Positions 10,797 through 20,661 of a stretch of DNA of 64,000 nucleotides are shown here, in pieces. The DNA is from Blepharisma stoltei. Taxonomy: Eukaryota > Ciliophora > Heterotrichea > Heterotrichida > Blepharismidae. Below the pieces are notes generated by a model. That model was not told where the DNA came from, did no database searches, and was given only the letters and a program-made list of their open reading frames with translations. The position numbers were made by a program, and so were the translations under genes. Position 1 is the stretch's first letter, and every line of letters starts with the position of its first letter. The stretch is from assembly GCA_914767885.1 (NCBI GenBank), contig CAJZBQ010000004.1, forward strand, positions 845,001 to 909,000. Direction: 5' to 3'.

Positions 10797-11614
10797 TAAT
10801 TCTCCCCCTTTGAGAAAACAAAAAATTTATTTGCAGGGGTTAATTTTTTTAGGATTAAAAAAAATCCCAATTCACAAAAATTGAGAAGTAAAAATTAATT
10901 TAATGTGCAAAATATATGTTTTAAAATACAAGCTGTTTTAAAATAAACAGAATTAGCTAGAGATTTTATACACAAATAAAATGGCGACGACACCGACCCG
11001 TCCTATCCCGGAACTGAGGCGAGATTGGGGACCTTGCTGCGGCCTGAAGCCAATCCGCCCAGGGAAAGGTCTGGAATGAGTACTGGTAGTTTGTGTCAGG
11101 CTAGGTTCCCTCCCAGTCCAGCAACGACGATCCTAGGGTCGTCCCGATAGGACACGGGCAAAAAGGGTTTTTCCTCTAGGGACTGCTAGTGCCAATTTGG
11201 AGGGCATGGCAGGAGCCGACAAGAGCTAAAGAGTTAATCCTTAGCTCTAACCCTAGTCTGGCGACGTGAAGCACGGTGACCCAGTCCGCCTACTTCTGGG
11301 ATAGCATGACCAAGCCCCATGGCCGGAAGGAGCTGAGTGGTAGCCTGTGGCACTTAGGTGCACACTGGGAGCAGGGCAAGGAAAGCAAGCGAGGCGTCCA
11401 AAAGGTGGAAGAAAAGGACCTTCGGTCTGGCCGGGAGCTACTTTATAAATTTAACTAAGACTAAGACTAAGCTAGAGATTTCATTACAAAATCACCACTT
11501 ATATATCGAAATATCTTTTTCGTAACGATTTTTATATTAAAAAATTTTTTGTTTGCTTACAGAGGGTAGGTTTTTGGGGATTTTCCAATGGTTTTGTTTG
11601 CTATTGAGGGGAAG
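10797..11614 (+). mobile_element. Family A MITE-like element with a nested SINE-like insertion
   Basis: The left end is the degenerate palindromic end (TCTCCCCCTTTGAG, then GCAGGGGTTAATTTTTTTAG). The core motif CAGAATTAGCTAGAGATTT is cut by a 503 bp GC-rich element plus a duplicated 12 bp target. The right end has the double direct repeat: GCTTACAGAGGGTAGG, then GGATTTTCCAATGGTTTTGT and TATTGAGGGGAAG before TA 11615-11616. It lies between genes. Confidence 0.78.
10967..11469 (+). mobile_element. Family E SINE-like retroposon nested in a family A MITE
   Basis: A GC-rich block (visibly about half G+C against AT-rich surroundings) flanked by a perfect 12 bp duplication AGCTAGAGATTT at 10955-10966 and 11470-11481. 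It starts near AAATAAAATGGCGACGAC and ends in a short tandem tail, AACTAAGACTAAGACTAAG. The left start motif is shared with family C. It contains no reverse transcriptase frame. Target duplication plus repeat tail indicates retroposition. Confidence 0.85.
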
Positions 11615-11788
11615 TAAGCATAAAATCTTATAAGTTAAATTGGTCTTAATTTTCAGTTTTAAGTTTTAAAAAATAATTTATCCCGTTAGCTAGCAAAACA
11701 ATTTTCCTCGCTCATAGAACAGGTGTTAATATAAATATTAACTTAAAATTTTCCATTTTTATTATATTTTTGATAAAAATAATTGACC

Positions 11789-13910
11789 ATGTCATTAAGC
11801 CCTATCTTAACATTAGACGTTGGAGGGAAAGTTTTTCGCGTTGCCAGAGAAACAATCATGAAATTCCCAACTAGCACTATATCATTAGTGATCACAGGCA
11901 AAGATGTACAGAACATGATCATAGTTGAAGGTGCTTATTTTTTTGATAGAAATCCTGATTATTTTACAATTTTGCTCGATTTTTTAAGGCATGGCAAGCT
12001 GTTTTGGAACCCAAATCTAAATAGAGATCAGCTACTAGAAGAAGCCAAGTTTTGGAGGATCCAACTTCCAAATGATGTCTTTAAGGGAGAAAATGGTGTT
12101 AGAAATGAACAGAAAAATATACCTCCAGCGCAAGAGCCAATAGTAGAGCTTCCAAAACAAGTGATAGTGGAAGAGAGATTCGAGCCAACCTTAGTTATGA
12201 ATGACAGAATTGAACCTACTTTAATGATGCCACAAGACTATGAGCCTACACTGATACTTCACAATGAGCCTGGTCCTAAGAAATTGGAATATGAGCCTAC
12301 ATTGCTCATGAACACAGAAACAATAGAAAGCACTTTAATTTTTCCTCAAAATATGCCAGAGCCTACGCTTTTAATCCAAGATCAAATGCCGGAGCCAACC
12401 CTAATAATGCAAAACCAATTGCCGGAGCCCACTCTTCTAATGGACAACAACGTTCAGCCTACACTAGTCTTACTCAAACGTCTGTGAACGAACAAAACCA
12501 TTGGAAAAATTTCAATTTTTTGAGTAAAAACCCCTCCGTCAGCGAGCAAAATCGTTTTATGGAAAAAATTGATATTTAAGTGCTAATTAGTATAATGAAA
12601 TCTCGAACTAGCTCTGTTAAATTTTAAAAAGCTTACATTTTTAAAACATAAATTTTACATATTAGATTAATTTTCGAATTCCAATTTTGTGCAATTTTAA
12701 AATTTTGAAAAAAATTATCCCCTCCTTAAGTAAGCAAAATATTTTATTTCCCTCACGGAGGGGGGAGTTAACAGAGCCTCCAAAAATATCTAAAGAAAAC
12801 CCAATCCCCCCATTAAAGACCTCAGCTTCTATAAAATCTGGGAGTTCTTCTTCACTCCCTACAGCATCATTGCCAATAAGCAACTCAGACGACATTTTAT
12901 CGTCTTTAATGAATGAAGAAGAAGAAAAAAAAGTCCCAGCCAGAGCTCTCCCATGGGGAAATAATAAAGGCAAAGCTTCTCAGCCTGCTAAAAAAGCTGC
13001 CCCGAAAATTCAAAAAAAATCGAAAGCTGAAATTGAAGAAGAATTATATGGGAGCCATAATCTAGAAGAAGACTATGAATCAAGCTTTATTGATGATTCA
13101 GATGAGGAAGAAAATTTGGATTTTTCAGATGAAGATGTGGCACCAAAAAAAAGAAAAAGGACACCAGCTAAGAAAAAGCCAGCTAAAAAAGATTCGGCTG
13201 CCAACAAATGCAAAAAAACAAAAATATTGAGCGCTGCTGATCTTTCAAAAGCGATGGAAGAGGAAGAAGAAGAAGGAACTGGCAGAAAAACCAGACAAAC
13301 TGTAGCAAAAACGCTACCTTCTATACTGATTTCTGGAATTAATGCACAAGAAAAGAAGAAACTTGAAACGATGGTGAAAACCTTAGGAGGAAAAATTGTT
13401 AATCAGTTCTCAGAAAATCCAACACATCTTGTAATGGAAAAATTCTTGAGAACGCTAAAACTTCTTGAAGCCTTAAATCGAGGAATAGATATAATTTCTA
13501 TAGAATGAATAAAAGAGTCAGCTCTGTTAGGAGAATGGGATCAACATGAAAAATATTTATTATGCACTCCTGAAGTTGAGGCTGAACATAAATTCAATTA
13601 TAAAGAATCTTTAAGAAGAAGCCAAGAGCAGAAAGTATTAGATGGCTGGGACGTATGGATCAGCCCAAATATTCAGCCTAGTAAAAACGATATACAAGAG
13701 CTTGTTGAATCAGCTGGAGGAAGGGTGCTTAAGAAAGAGCCTGATGCGCCGAGGGGAAATGTTTTAATATTGTCATCAGCTGAAAATAAAGATAAAAGGT
13801 CAAATCAAATAATGAAGCAGCAAGGATTCAAAATATACACAAAAGAGCTGTTGCTGGAATCGGTACTTAAGCAAGAACTCGCTTTCAAAGATGAATTCTT
13901 AATAAAATAA
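11789..13910 (+). CDS. BTB/POZ (T1-type) - EPTL repeat - tandem BRCT protein
   Basis: The first ATG is at 11789. Residues 1-95 form a KCTD/T1-like BTB domain (LTLDVGGKVFRVARETIMKF, FFDRNPDYFTILLDFLRHGKL, LLEEAKFW). Nine repeats of the type EPTLLM follow. The IES at 12471-12768 then interrupts; its removal joins VQPTLVL to TEPPKISKENPIPP in frame. Next come an acidic/basic linker with KKRKRTPAKKKPAKK (nuclear localisation) and a tandem BRCT pair. BRCT1 is SILISGINAQEKKKLETMVKTLGG to IDIISIEWIKES, where the conserved Trp is TGA; BRCT2 is DGWDVWISPNIQPSKNDIQELVESAGG. The BRCT pair resembles MDC1/PTIP, so a DNA-damage or chromatin role is likely. The BTB fusion is unusual. Confidence 0.85.
12471..12768. 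mobile_element. Family A MITE-like IES inside the BTB-BRCT gene
   Basis: 298 bp from TA 12471-12472 to TA 12769-12770. The left end has TCTGTGAACGAACAAAACCA and a second direct copy, CCCCTCCGTCAGCGAGCAAA. The right end has a degenerate palindrome, CCCCTCCTTAAGTAAGCAAA, then CCCTCACGGAGGGGGGAG. The core contains TAATTAGTATAATGAAATCT. TA-to-TA excision keeps the reading frame between the EPTL repeats and the BRCT half. Confidence 0.92.
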
Positions 13911-14403
13911 TAATGATTCATCATGGTAATCAAAAGAATTTATTATATTTAGTTTTGAATTAACTTTATGATACACAATGATTTATATGAAAAAATGATT
14001 TATTTATTAAAATTTAGCTGGTTTTAATTGATTCTCAATGCTTGTTTATAGAATCTATTTTCTGTTGCTAAATTTGCTGAAAATAATTAAATTGATTTTA
14101 TTAAATTTTTTCATAAAACTATTGTAATCTTTAAATTAATCTGCTTATAATTAGTATTCAATTATCGATTTGCCATATGCATCTGAAACTGTCCTAATAA
14201 TTTAAAAGAAAGTTTTTCATTTTTTTATTTGCAATTGCAAAGTAACGCTTATTATACTTCCTTACCTATAAAAGTTAAGTATAGATAAGATTTTTCTGCA
14301 TAATTTTACAATTGAATTTTAGCTCACTAAATAAATACATTTAAAAACTGTTTCCACCCTATTTATCATCATAAACATATTTTAGCAATATAAAAGTTCA
14401 GAA
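13911..14403. other. Intergenic, AT-rich
   Basis: About 490 bp between two genes on the same strand. Many stops, no repeat ends, no RNA gene recognised. Confidence 0.5.
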
Positions 14404-17400
14404 ATGGTAAGTTTTATGTAGAGCCTTCTCAAAATTCTAAAAGAACGAGAAAGTAAAAAAGTATTTCCAACTGCACTTGATACACTTGTGACAAGTACCC
14501 CTGACGATTTGGCATCTATTAATTGAATTAGGATTAGGATTATTAAAAGTCAGGCGCTAGCCATATTGGTGACGCAGTACCAAAGACCTCCCCTACAGGA
14601 AGTCCTACCGCTTTTTGACTCCAGCCCTGAGGGTCTATCCCTCTTGCGAGTGCCCTTCCAGTACCTTCTGTCTCCTCCTTCCCTTGAAGCTTCAGTCTTG
14701 AGTGGGAGGCTTATGGATTTCTGCGACCCTGCAACGGGCGATTAGAGTAGCTTGATTCCAAGGATTAACTCCTTGGAATCTATCGGGTATCGAAGTACCT
14801 TTTTTTTTCGACAACTACAGTAAAAGACTGTTCTCCTGTGGCCTGGGCCGAAACCTCGAGTTTCTCGGTAGAGAAATGCCCATGGGTCCTTGAATCCAAA
14901 GGACGCTGTTGAGCACCTCCATTTCCAACCACAGGAAAGCAGTCAAAAACCTACCCGGATACACACCTCTTGAGCCTGCACTTGATTTTCCACTCGGAGT
15001 CCATCCCAGATCGCCGTAGCCATAAGGTCTGGACTGCTGCGCCAAGATGGCAGGCTGACATGTGTCGCCATTTTAATATATATGGCATCAACTAATAGAA
15101 GTCCTCGCGTATTTTTAAAAACTATTTCATCTGAACATAGCATTGATTATTCTCTTTCAGCAACCAAAATTTCTAAATATAACGATATTTGAAAACGAGC
15201 GAAGAGGAAAATTATTATGAGTATAAGGCTCAAAAAATGTATTAAAGGGTCTAGTCATAAGCCTGATTTAAATAGATCTGCATCCGGCTAGATTTTCGCT
15301 GCTTTCCTATGGTTGTAAATGGAGCTGCTCAGCAAAGTCGTTTAAATACAAGGACCCATAGGAATTCCTCTACCGAGAAACTGTGGGTTTCAGCCTACAG
15401 GGGAGTAGTCTTTTTCTTGTAGCTGACGAAGGAAGGCACTTTGGCACCTAAATAGACTCCAAGGATCCATGGATCAAACTATTCCCAATAACCGTAGCAG
15501 GCATAAGCCGGCCACTCAAGACTGAAGCCGCAAGGAGGAGTCAGAAGGTACAGGAAGTGGCATCCACCTGGAAAGACCCCCTGGACTCGAGTCAAATAGC
15601 AGTAGAACCTCCAGTACTGGAGGTCTTTGGTGACTGCGCCATCAATATGGCTATTCCTGACTTTTAATAATCCTAATCCCTTGCATAAAACTCAGAGGGA
15701 GCTTGCTTCCATAGCCCGATAAATTCATAAAGATAAGCCAAATTTCATAATTAAAATATGGTATCGTTCGATTCAGCAAATTTTCTCTCTTTCCATATTT
15801 TAACTATGATTAAATAGATCAGTTTTGGCTTCAAACCAAGACCTTGAGCAATATTTCAAAAAAAAAGCAAATTCAATGATGAGATCAAGCATCTATTTTG
15901 TCGAAAAATTGCCTTGAGGTATGTCTCATCCTGATAAAGGATTGAGAATTTGGTACGGATTTTTTATTGGGATTTTAATTTTATATAACTCAATTGTAGA
16001 TCCTTTTGTGATTTCTTTTATGGAAACATCTGTAGGGGATGGATGATTTGTGGTTGATTTAATTTTTGATGCGTTTTTTGTTATAGATATTATATGAATA
16101 CTTAATACTGCTTATTATGATATTAATGGGGTGCTGGTAACTGACAGAAAGCTGATATTTCGAGAGTATTTGAAATCTTGATTGGTAATTGACGCGATTG
16201 CTTGCATTCCTATAGGGGTTATACTTGGATTTTCTGAAGATAACTATATTGGATATAATAGATTCCTCAGAATCTTAAGATTGAACTCTTTACAGAACCT
16301 TTTTCGAGTTTCCCGTCTAATCGGAGAATTTAAGAGCGATAATCCAAAATCTGTTTTAAGCCGAATGCAGTCTTATTTTAATATTAATCATAGCTCAACA
16401 AGATTTTTCAGTACAATAACAAGAATATTTGTATGAATTCATGCAATGGCTTGCTTTTGGCATTTAAGTGCAAAATTATCAAATTATCACTATGATACAT
16501 GGGTAGTGAGATGTGGATACAGAGATAGCAGCACTTCAACAGTTTATGCAACTTCACTTTACTGAGCCTTAACGACTTTAACAACAATAGGATATGGAGA
16601 TATTTATGCAAAGACAAATACTGAAAAAATACTTGCTATGTTTTGGATGATAATCGCTCTTTATTTTGTTTCTTTTAATATCAGTAGTCTTTCTTCTATG
16701 CTTTCTCAAATCGACATTAAAAAGAATCAAATAGATCAAAAGCTAGCCCTTGTTGATGAATTTTCAAAGGAAACTTCTCTTACTCCCCAATTAAATTAGA
16801 GCAAAAATTCTGTTCCGGTTTAAGGATTAGTGTTTTTTAAAATATAATTATATTAAATTTTTCTCTATAAAACAAATTTTTATAATAATTTTAATAATTA
16901 AAAAAAATATTTGAATTTTAATTATGAAGAATTAATTAAAAATCAATTCAATGTGAAAACTATTTAAATAATATCCTACTTACATTTTTCTTTAATTATG
17001 TCAAAAATAATTTTGTAAAAATTAGTATTTAAATATATTAAATTTTCCTATTGAAAAACAATTTTTTGCAATTTAAAGAGGTTCAAGTACTTGAAATGGA
17101 AATTTTACCTATATTTTGTTCAAATTTAAAGGGAGGATTAATAGAAAAATAAAAAGAAAAATGCAGAAAAGTATTCGAATTAAAACTGAACGCTTGGCGT
17201 TTAAGGTTGAAGAAATCGAATCTCTAATGGACGAACTGCCTAAACAGCTTAAATATGAAGTTGCAACACAGATGCATAATGGCGCATTGACTCTTTTTAC
17301 TCTTTTCCAGAATAAAGACCAAAGATTCATCTATTCAATTTTTCCTTTTCTCCAGCCATCGTACAGCTCAACTTCAGAAATGGTATATTCAGAAGGAGAA

Positions 17401-18075
17401 CCATCAAACGACATTTTCTTTATAGTAAAAGGCCGAGTAAATTTCATATTCGGAGAAGAAAATACAACGTTTACCGTTAAACAGAAAGGCCACTATTTCG
17501 GAGATACCGAAATATTCCAAAAAATAAAAAGAATCCATAGCGTTATAGCAGCATGTGAATGCAGCTTGCTTGTTATGATAAAATCAGTTATTGAGAAGGT
17601 AAGAGACGATTTTCCTTCTATCTGACAAGAAATGGAAACTCATGCAAAGGAAAAAGACCAAAAAACAAAGCATTCAATTGCAGAAATGAAAATACTTATG
17701 AAAGCCAACAAAGATGGGAATATTAAAAAAATGACAGCAAAAGAATTTAAGGCAATGATTGAAAAGGAATTAAAAATTTTCGAAGAAATAAGGGATAAAG
17801 ATGAGCGTTCTCCTGAAGAAATGAAAAAAAAATTAGAAGAAAGGACAGATGCACTTGAGTCTCAAATCAAAAAAAATGTAGAAAATATTTGTCAAATTGA
17901 AGAAATAATGAATGAATTATTTGGGACAACATACAAAGAAAATGAAATTTTAAGGCTAACGTCACTGCCAGATGCAAAGCCATCAAGCTTGCCAGCGATT
18001 TCTAAAAGGATAATTAACGTTCAAGAACTAGCTAGTAATATGAACATTCCAGATACTTTGCTTACGGGAAAGTAA
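14404..18075 (+). CDS. Voltage-gated K+ channel with cyclic-nucleotide-binding domain (EAG/HCN/CNG superfamily)
   Basis: ATG at 14404 is followed at once by a 15-nt intron (14407-14421). The coding frame is then interrupted by two SINE-like elements (14517-15089 and 15279-15820) and an IES (16781-17138). With all removed, one frame runs to TAA at 18073-18075. It has the CNBD-channel start IWKRAKRKIIMSIRLKKC, the S1-S3 helices, an S4 with spaced arginines (NRFLRILRLNSLQNLFRVSRL), the filter TLTTIGYGD and an S6. A linker joins it to a cyclic-nucleotide-binding beta-roll (EMVYSEGEPSNDIFFIVKGRV, KGHYFGDTEIF) and a charged coiled-coil tail. TGA codes Trp at many places. TIGYGD predicts K+ selectivity. 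Ciliary or plasma-membrane location is inferred. Confidence 0.9.
14407..14421 (+). other. 15-nt intron after the start codon
   Basis: GTAAGTTTTATGTAG is exactly 15 nt, starts GTA, ends TAG and contains in-frame TAG. Its removal gives MSLLKILKERESKKVF, which continues in the channel frame. Confidence 0.75.
14517..15089 (-). mobile_element. Family F SINE-like retroposon in a channel exon (full-length copy)
   Basis: A GC-rich element in minus orientation. Read on the minus strand it begins near TTAAAATGGCGACACATG and ends in the tail ACTTTTAATAATCCTAATCC. The flanks carry an imperfect duplication, TGGCATCTATTAAT on the left (about 14510) and TGGCATCAACTAAT on the right (about 15083). Deleting the element leaves the frame open, giving DDLASTNRSPR, or DDLASINRSPR if cut at the TA dinucleotides within the repeats. 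No reverse transcriptase frame. Confidence 0.82.
15279..15820 (+). mobile_element. Family F SINE-like retroposon, 5'-truncated, with extra 3' sequence
   Basis: Plus orientation. It is homologous to the inner and 3' part of the element at 14517-15089 (for example GAGGTCTTTGGTGACTGCGC and GACTTTTAATAATCCTAATC) but lacks its 5' start. A near-identical duplication, GATTTAAATAGATC at 15265-15278 and GATTAAATAGATC at 15808-15820, flanks the insertion. Removing one copy joins KPDLNRS to VLASNQDLEQYF in frame. About 130 bp of AT-rich sequence lies between the family tail (about 15680) and the right duplication. Confidence 0.8.
16781..17138. mobile_element. Family B MITE-like IES inside the K+ channel gene
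   Basis: 358 bp from TA 16781-16782 to TA 17139-17140. The left end is TACTCCCCAATTAAATTAGA, a decayed form of the family B repeat (CCCCTTTAAATTGGAAC). The right end is GAAATTTTACCTATATTTTG followed by TTCAAATTTAAAGGGAGGAT, as in the long family B copies. TA-to-TA deletion joins DEFSKETSL to NRKIKRKMQKSIRI, the link between S6 and the cyclic-nucleotide-binding domain, without a frameshift. Confidence 0.9.
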
Positions 18076-18186
18076 ATGTATATTTATAAGTAATTAATCA
18101 CAAATATTTTATATAGTAATTAGAGTTATAGCAACAATATATTTATGATTGCTAAGAAAAACAATATTTATTGTAAACATCAATAA

Positions 18187-18642
18187 ATGGATTTACAAGA
18201 AATATATGAAAAGAGTAAAGCTCAAGGAAATTCATTTTCTCAAAGACTTTTATCTCGCTTTAGACGATCTAGATACGCCTATTGGTCAGTTCTTACTGGC
18301 AAAAATCCTGTCATCGGAACATCAACCCATGAATACAAAAAATTGAAGGCATTTCTAATATATGTTGGAGGATTTTCTCCACTGGTATTTAAATCGCTTT
18401 TTATTCAAAAAGCAGTCGAGCTCACCAGAAGTAACAAAAAGTTAATCATAATTCCTACTTTAATTGCAATGTACTCAATCGCAATACCATCAGGTGCTCT
18501 AATAATGTATTTTTTGATCCAGGCATGAAGCGGGCTTAGAAGCATGTATTTCGCCAGCTATTTAGGCACTCTAGCTTTTATAATTGACGATCCAAATCAC
18601 AGAATTTACAAAGAATCTAAAATAATGAGAAATGCCTTATAA
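18187..18642 (+). CDS. Small membrane protein of unknown function
   Basis: About 151 residues from ATG 18187 to TAA 18640-18642, with one TGA-coded Trp (LIQAWSGLRSMYF). The N-terminus is charged (MDLQEIYEKSKAQGNSFSQR). Hydrophobic segments are at FLIYVGGFSPLVFKSLFI, LIIIPTLIAMYSIAIPSGALIMYFLI and SMYFASYLGTLAFII. I do not recognise the family. It lies 110 bp downstream of the K+ channel gene on the same strand and ends facing the next gene. Confidence 0.65.
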
Positions 18643-18744
18643 GCATAATTACAAATATTTTAAATAATGCTTGCAATAAGATCTTTATTTCATTACTTCT
18701 AAGTCCATGCTTAATCTTCTCCTCTTACGTTTTCTATATGAAAA

Positions 18745-19795
18745 TTACTCTTCAAAAATTCTAACTCTGTCGCAAGGCGCTGGGAAAAGAAGGGCAATCA
18801 AAGGCGATCTTGCTGTTAACGCTCTATAAGGAGAGAGTTTTACATACCCAGGCCTCATATCGCATGAGCTGCTTTTTTCTTTTTTTAGTCTTTCTCTTGT
18901 AACTTTATTGCGGTATTCAATATGTCTTATAATGGTTTCTTGGTCTTTACTTTTGCACACATTTAATTTAGGAAAACGCTTGAATCTGTCTTCTTGCTGA
19001 TGCTTTCTTTTAGAAATATTAAAAGCGGTTGACCTGAATAATCTATTTAATTCTTCTTCAAGAATTCTTATCTCATTTTTGCTATAAGCAGGCTTGAGGA
19101 CTCTTACTACAAAATATATCAAAGTTTCAAAAAAATTTTGTTCACTTTGGTAATTTTGTCTGAAATTTCATTGGTTGAGGATTAATTTCCCATAGCTTTG
19201 AGCTACTTCTTGTGCAGCTGATTCAAGCAAAAATCCATCATTTCTCGTATAACTGAATTTTTTGGAAAGTTTTCCTTTGCTTTCAGATTTTTGTTGCTCA
19301 ATCCTATTTTCAATAGAAAATAAAGCTGCTAATTCCTCATGAGCGAACAAAAAATTGTTTTAGCTCAATTAGGATTAATTTTTTTACAGTATTTTATAGT
19401 AAAGTTTGCTATTGAAATTTAAAACATTGGAGATTTATGTTTAAAATGCAAGCTGTTTAAATTTTAATAGAATTAGCTAGAGATTTCTAACTATTACGTA
19501 TTATATAAGAAATATTTTATTCGCTAATGAAGGGTGGGTTTTTATCAAAAAATAGAAATTTTTCTAATGGCTCTTTTAAATAACTGAGGGGGAATGAGTA
19601 ATTGTAAGTGCAAGCGATAAATCCGAGCATTTCTTTGGAGTTATAGCATTCTAAAAATTTGTCAGGAATGATAAGTTCTGGATTTTCATCTTTTGCCTTG
19701 ATCATTTCTTGGATTACGTCTTCAATGGAGGCTCTTAAATCAAAATCTGGCTTTGAAACTGTGCTTTCAATCATCTTCTTTGTTTCTACCATCAT
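18745..19795 (-). CDS. Hypothetical protein interrupted by a family A element
   Basis: Upstream exon: MMVETKKMIESTVSKPDFDL to GFIACTYN. Downstream exon: ELAALFSIENRIEQQKSESK to CDRVRIFEE, with one TGA Trp (NQWNFRQNYQ). The C-terminal half is very basic (FNISKRKHQQEDRFKRFPKL). A family A element at 19330-19598 separates the two. Simple TA-to-TA removal puts TAG directly after TYN and leaves the downstream frame off by one base, so either the true boundary differs, there is a one-base error, or the gene is broken. No family recognised. Confidence 0.55.
19330..19598 (+). mobile_element. Family A MITE-like element in a hypothetical gene
   Basis: 269 bp. The left palindromic end is partly decayed (CCTCATGAGCGAACAAAAAA, then TTTTAGCTCAATTAGGATTA). 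The core is AACAGAATTAGCTAGAGATT. The right double-repeat end is ATTCGCTAATGAAGGGTGGG, then AATTTTTCTAATGGCTCTTT and TGAGGGGGAATGAG before TA 19599-19600. This is the one complete coding insertion in the window whose clean TA-to-TA removal does not restore the frame. Confidence 0.8.
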
Positions 19796-20086
19796 TTTAG
19801 CGAGTTTTTTATATTAATTTTTGGAAAACATCAATTTCAAAATTTTAATTAAATTTATTTGCTTTTTACAAATAAAAATCTCAATTTCAACAGCTGATGC
19901 ATAAATTCTCAGTTATCAAAAATCTGATAAACTTAGAAAGAGCTTAATGGGAAAATGATTTTCAAATTCATAATGAATTTTCAATTAAAACGTAAGCATT
20001 TTTAAACCTATCCACAGAATCAATAAAATATTCTATTTTGTCGTTAAGAAATGATGAAGACTATAGATTGAAAGAATTGTTTAGCT

Positions 20087-20425
20087 TTACCATTCATCAC
20101 CTCCGAACAGATCCATAGCTCCTTCAATATCCTCTTCTTTCTCTTCTTTTTCTTCTTCCTTCTTAGTGTCCTCTTTAGGTTTAGCGGCTTCTGTGGTAGA
20201 TGCAGTTGTTGCTGCTGCACCAGATAGAGAAACAGAGCCAAGTTTAGATGTGCCTTGAGCCACAACTTCTTCTAGAGATTTGTCCTTAAGGTCTTCGATT
20301 AATTTTTCAGCTCTACTTTTGTCGAAATCTCCGCCAGCTGCTTCTATGATTGCTTGAAGTTTTTCAACTGTTGGGTGTGTGGTTCCACTTAGCCAAGCAA
20401 GAGCGTAAGCTGCCAAATATTTCAT
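20087..20425 (-). CDS. RPLP2: 60S acidic ribosomal protein P2
   Basis: 112 residues from the ATG at 20423-20425. MKYLAAYALAWLSGTTHPTV and IEAAGGDFDKSRAEKLIEDLKDKSLEEVVAQG form the P2 dimerisation domain. An Ala/Thr hinge and a long Lys/Glu stretch follow. The end is EGAMDLFGGDEW instead of the usual MGFGLFD tail that recruits elongation factors. P2 forms the ribosomal stalk with P0 and P1. The identification is secure; the tail is atypical. Confidence 0.93.
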   Translation of the reverse strand: MKYLAAYALAWLSGTTHPTVEKLQAIIEAAGGDFDKSRAEKLIEDLKDKSLEEVVAQGTSKLGSVSLSGAAATTASTTEAAKPKEDTKKEEEKEEKEEDIEGAMDLFGGDEW

Positions 20426-20661
20426 TATCAAATTTATGCCATTAATGCCTTAATATTTTCCTTATATTTAGATAATCCTGATTTATGCTGTAATTAGTTA
20501 ATAATTCTTCTAAGCGATCATTGCTAGCTAAATTTTAACCTCCAAAATTCTTATACTCAGAGATGCGAATGTAAGACCTATGTCTTTCTTATAATAAATA
20601 GAAATCAGCAATTTTTGGATTTAGAAAAACTATCACTTAAATTTAGTTAAGAAGATTTCTA

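Noticed and set aside
11276-11458. A 60-codon open frame with MTQSAYFWDSMTKPHG
   Set aside because: It is wholly inside the family E retroposon and ends at its tandem tail; there is no similarity to a known protein.
14815-15143. Short open frames on the minus strand in the GC-rich block
   Set aside because: They lie inside the family F retroposon, overlap each other and show no domain; GC-rich DNA gives chance open frames.
16781-17138. Channel gene ending at the TAG at about 16797, with a second gene starting near 17161
   Set aside because: TA-to-TA removal of the family B element joins S6 to the cyclic-nucleotide domain in frame, as in all CNBD channels, so a single gene is better.
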